Source: DASZZX01 sp036260415 (lineage in GTDB: Bacteria; Actinomycetota; Nitriliruptoria; Nitriliruptorales; JAHWKO01). From it: 23,131 nucleotides of DNA. Below the pieces are notes generated by a model. It was given only the letters and a program-made list of their open reading frames with translations, was not told where the DNA came from and ran no database searches. The position numbers and the translations under genes were made by a program. This document shows, piece after piece, positions 21,658-23,131 of this stretch (the stretch's first letter is position 1; each line of letters opens with the position of its first letter). The stretch is from positions 1-23,131 of the forward strand of contig DASZZX010000279.1 of assembly GCA_036260415.1 (NCBI GenBank). Reading direction: 5' to 3'.

Positions 21658-23131
21658 GTGTTCCTCCGCCCCGACCGGGATGACGCCCGCATCGTCGGCT
21701 TCTACGTCGGCAAGGTCATCAACCTGCTGGGCCTGCTCCAGGCCGTCCCGGCGACACTGGCGCTGCTGTTGAACGAGTGGAACGCGCTGACCGCCTTCGG
21801 GGTGGGCGGCGGGCTCGCGGTCACCTTCGGGAGGCTGACCGACGCGAGGCTCCGCACCCGGCGGGAGCTGGAGTGGTCGCACGGGATGCTGATCGTGGCG
21901 CTGTCGTGGCTGGTCGGCTCGATCTTCTGCGCCGTGCCCCTGTACCTCTCCGGTCACTTCCAAGGCTACGTCGATGCGATGTTCGAGGCGATGTCGGGTC
22001 TGACCACGTCAGGGCTCAGCCTCACCCAGGACGTGGACCACCTCGCGTACTCGATGAACCTGTGGCGCCACCTGACCCACTTCGCAGGCGGCCAGGGCAT
22101 CGTGCTGGCGGTGCTCACCCTGTTCGCCGGCGCGGCCGGGCGGGCCGGCACGCTGTACGTGGGGGAGGCTCGCGATGAGCGGATCATGCCCAACGTGATC
22201 CGCTCAGCCCGGTTCATCTGGCGCGTGTCGTTCGCCTACCTCGCCGTCGGCACGGTCGTGCTGTTCGTGGCGATCGCCGTCTCCGGCGTGGAACCGTGGC
22301 GCGCGCTGTTCGACGCCACCAACCTGCTGATCGCGGCGTTCGACACCGGCGGGTTCACTCCGCACTCGCCGAGCGTCGCCTACTACCACTCGTACGCGGT
22401 GGAAGCCACCGCCTCGGTGTTCATGGTCGCCGGAGCCCTGTCGTTCGGTGTGCACTACCAGCTGTGGCGGGGCGACCGACGGGAGCTGATGCGGCACATC
22501 GAGACCCGTTCGTTGGTCGTCACCATGCTGATCCTGTCGGCGCTGGCGTTCGTCGGGCTGGGCCGTGCCGGCACCTTCACCGACGCTGGTCCGATGTTCC
22601 GCAAGGGCTTCTTCACGATCCTGTCGGCGCACACCGGCACGGGCTTCCAGGTCAACAGCCCACGTCTGTTCGCGACCGAGTGGGGACTGTTGGCCCCCGC
22701 CGCCGTGGTCGGAGCGATGGCGTTGGGCGGGATGGCGTCGTCGACCGCGGGGGGGATCAAGGCGATCCGGATCGGCATCACGGCGAAGGGCCTGCTGAAG
22801 GACATCAGGCGCGTGCTCTTGCCGGAGTCCGCGCTCGTGGTCGAGACCTACCACGCCCAACGACGCCGCATCCTGCGTGACGAGCAGATCCGGTCGGCAG
22901 TGACGATCCTGACCCTGTACCTGCTCACCTACCTGGCCGGCGGCGTCCTGGGACTGTTCTACGGCTTCGAGTTCACCGAGGCCATGTTCGAGTCCACCTC
23001 GGCCACCGCAAACGTCGGGTTGTCGATCGGCATCGTGGCGCCCGACCTCGCGATGCCCTTGAAGCTCACTTACATCGTGCAGATGTGGGTCGGGCGGCTG
23101 GAGTTCATGGCGGTGTTCGCGTTGATCGCGA
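21658..23131 (+). CDS. trkH: TrkH-type potassium transporter, membrane subunit (3' end outside window)
   Basis: The first 491 residues of a TrkH/KtrB-family channel, which forms the potassium pore gated by the TrkA ring. Four pore-loop filters can be found: GLTTSGLS, AFDTGGFTPHS, AHTGTGFQV and SATANVGLS, each with the filter glycine. The conserved FEAMSGLTTSG, RHLTHFAGGQGIVL, GMASSTAGGIKAIR and FESTSATANVG segments mark it as TrkH. The gene starts at GTG 21658 (FLRPDRDDARIVGFYVGKV after the initiator), matching the usual N-terminus. There is no Shine-Dalgarno, so coupling to the upstream microprotein is likely. The window ends inside the late segment VGRLEFMAVFALI, so only the last few dozen residues are missing. 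Ion choice (potassium alone or with sodium or proton) cannot be read from sequence. Confidence 0.95.
   Translation, partial: MFLRPDRDDARIVGFYVGKVINLLGLLQAVPATLALLLNEWNALTAFGVGGGLAVTFGRLTDARLRTRRELEWSHGMLIVALSWLVGSIFCAVPLYLSGHFQGYVDAMFEAMSGLTTSGLSLTQDVDHLAYSMNLWRHLTHFAGGQGIVLAVLTLFAGAAGRAGTLYVGEARDERIMPNVIRSARFIWRVSFAYLAVGTVVLFVAIAVSGVEPWRALFDATNLLIAAFDTGGFTPHSPSVAYYHSYAVEATASVFMVAGALSFGVHYQLWRGDRRELMRHIETRSLVVTMLILSALAFVGLGRAGTFTDAGPMFRKGFFTILSAHTGTGFQVNSPRLFATEWGLLAPAAVVGAMALGGMASSTAGGIKAIRIGITAKGLLKDIRRVLLPESALVVETYHAQRRRILRDEQIRSAVTILTLYLLTYLAGGVLGLFYGFEFTEAMFESTSATANVGLSIGIVAPDLAMPLKLTYIVQMWVGRLEFMAVFALIA

Noticed and set aside
1..23131. CRISPR arrays, tRNA or rRNA genes, insertion sequences, long direct repeats
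   Set aside because: Reading through both strands I found no regularly spaced repeats, no tRNA-like T-arm with acceptor pairing, and no transposase-like product.

Overview
The window is a strongly GC-rich stretch of bacterial chromosome, almost certainly from an actinobacterium, possibly a deep-branching lineage. The evidence is an Mca/MshB-type mycothiol hydrolase, two proteins of F420-linked families, a 7Fe FdxA-type ferredoxin, a YkuD L,D-transpeptidase, a paired TrkA system like actinobacterial CeoB/CeoC, and heavy use of GTG and TTG starts. Nothing looks mobile: I see no tRNA, rRNA, insertion sequence, phage gene or CRISPR array. Genes are densely packed on both strands.

Layout. 1-315: 3' end of folP. 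332-1334: a CoA-binding protein (-) divergent from a thioredoxin-like [2Fe-2S] ferredoxin (+). 1465-3794: a YkuD L,D-transpeptidase, then 4-hydroxyphenylpyruvate dioxygenase. 3807-6782 (-): a 991-residue fusion of an NTT/MFS-like membrane domain, HEAT-like repeats and a C-terminal cyclic-nucleotide-binding domain. 6783-7220: no gene seen. 7221-9966: dCMP deaminase, a zinc-ribbon membrane protein (-), an FrhB-type F420 oxidoreductase beta subunit, and a 7Fe ferredoxin (-). 10108-11081: an alpha/beta hydrolase and a small SH3-like protein. 11102-14056 (-): an F420/FMN split-barrel protein overlapping a membrane-anchored EEP phosphohydrolase, and pyruvate kinase. 14132-16050: a BMP-type lipoprotein (-) divergent from uracil phosphoribosyltransferase (+). 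16028-17819 (-): a tightly overlapped set of mycothiol hydrolase, flavin reductase and YjbQ. 17917-20019: an RNase D-like protein (+) and IspH (-). 20158-23131 (+): a potassium-uptake operon of trkA, trkA, a 43-codon membrane microprotein and trkH, the last running off the window.

The most coherent systems are the Trk operon and the mycothiol/flavin/YjbQ operon. In the Trk operon every junction overlaps or nearly touches, and the short membrane protein before trkH is the best candidate for something undescribed. A TANNNT hexamer, usually TAGCCT, TAGGCT or TACCGT, recurs shortly upstream of about ten starts and is probably the local -10 element. Before the RNase D gene it sits so close to the ATG that a leaderless mRNA is likely. 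Start codons are inferred from Shine-Dalgarno position and family length. Family names come from recognising conserved motifs by eye, not from database searches.
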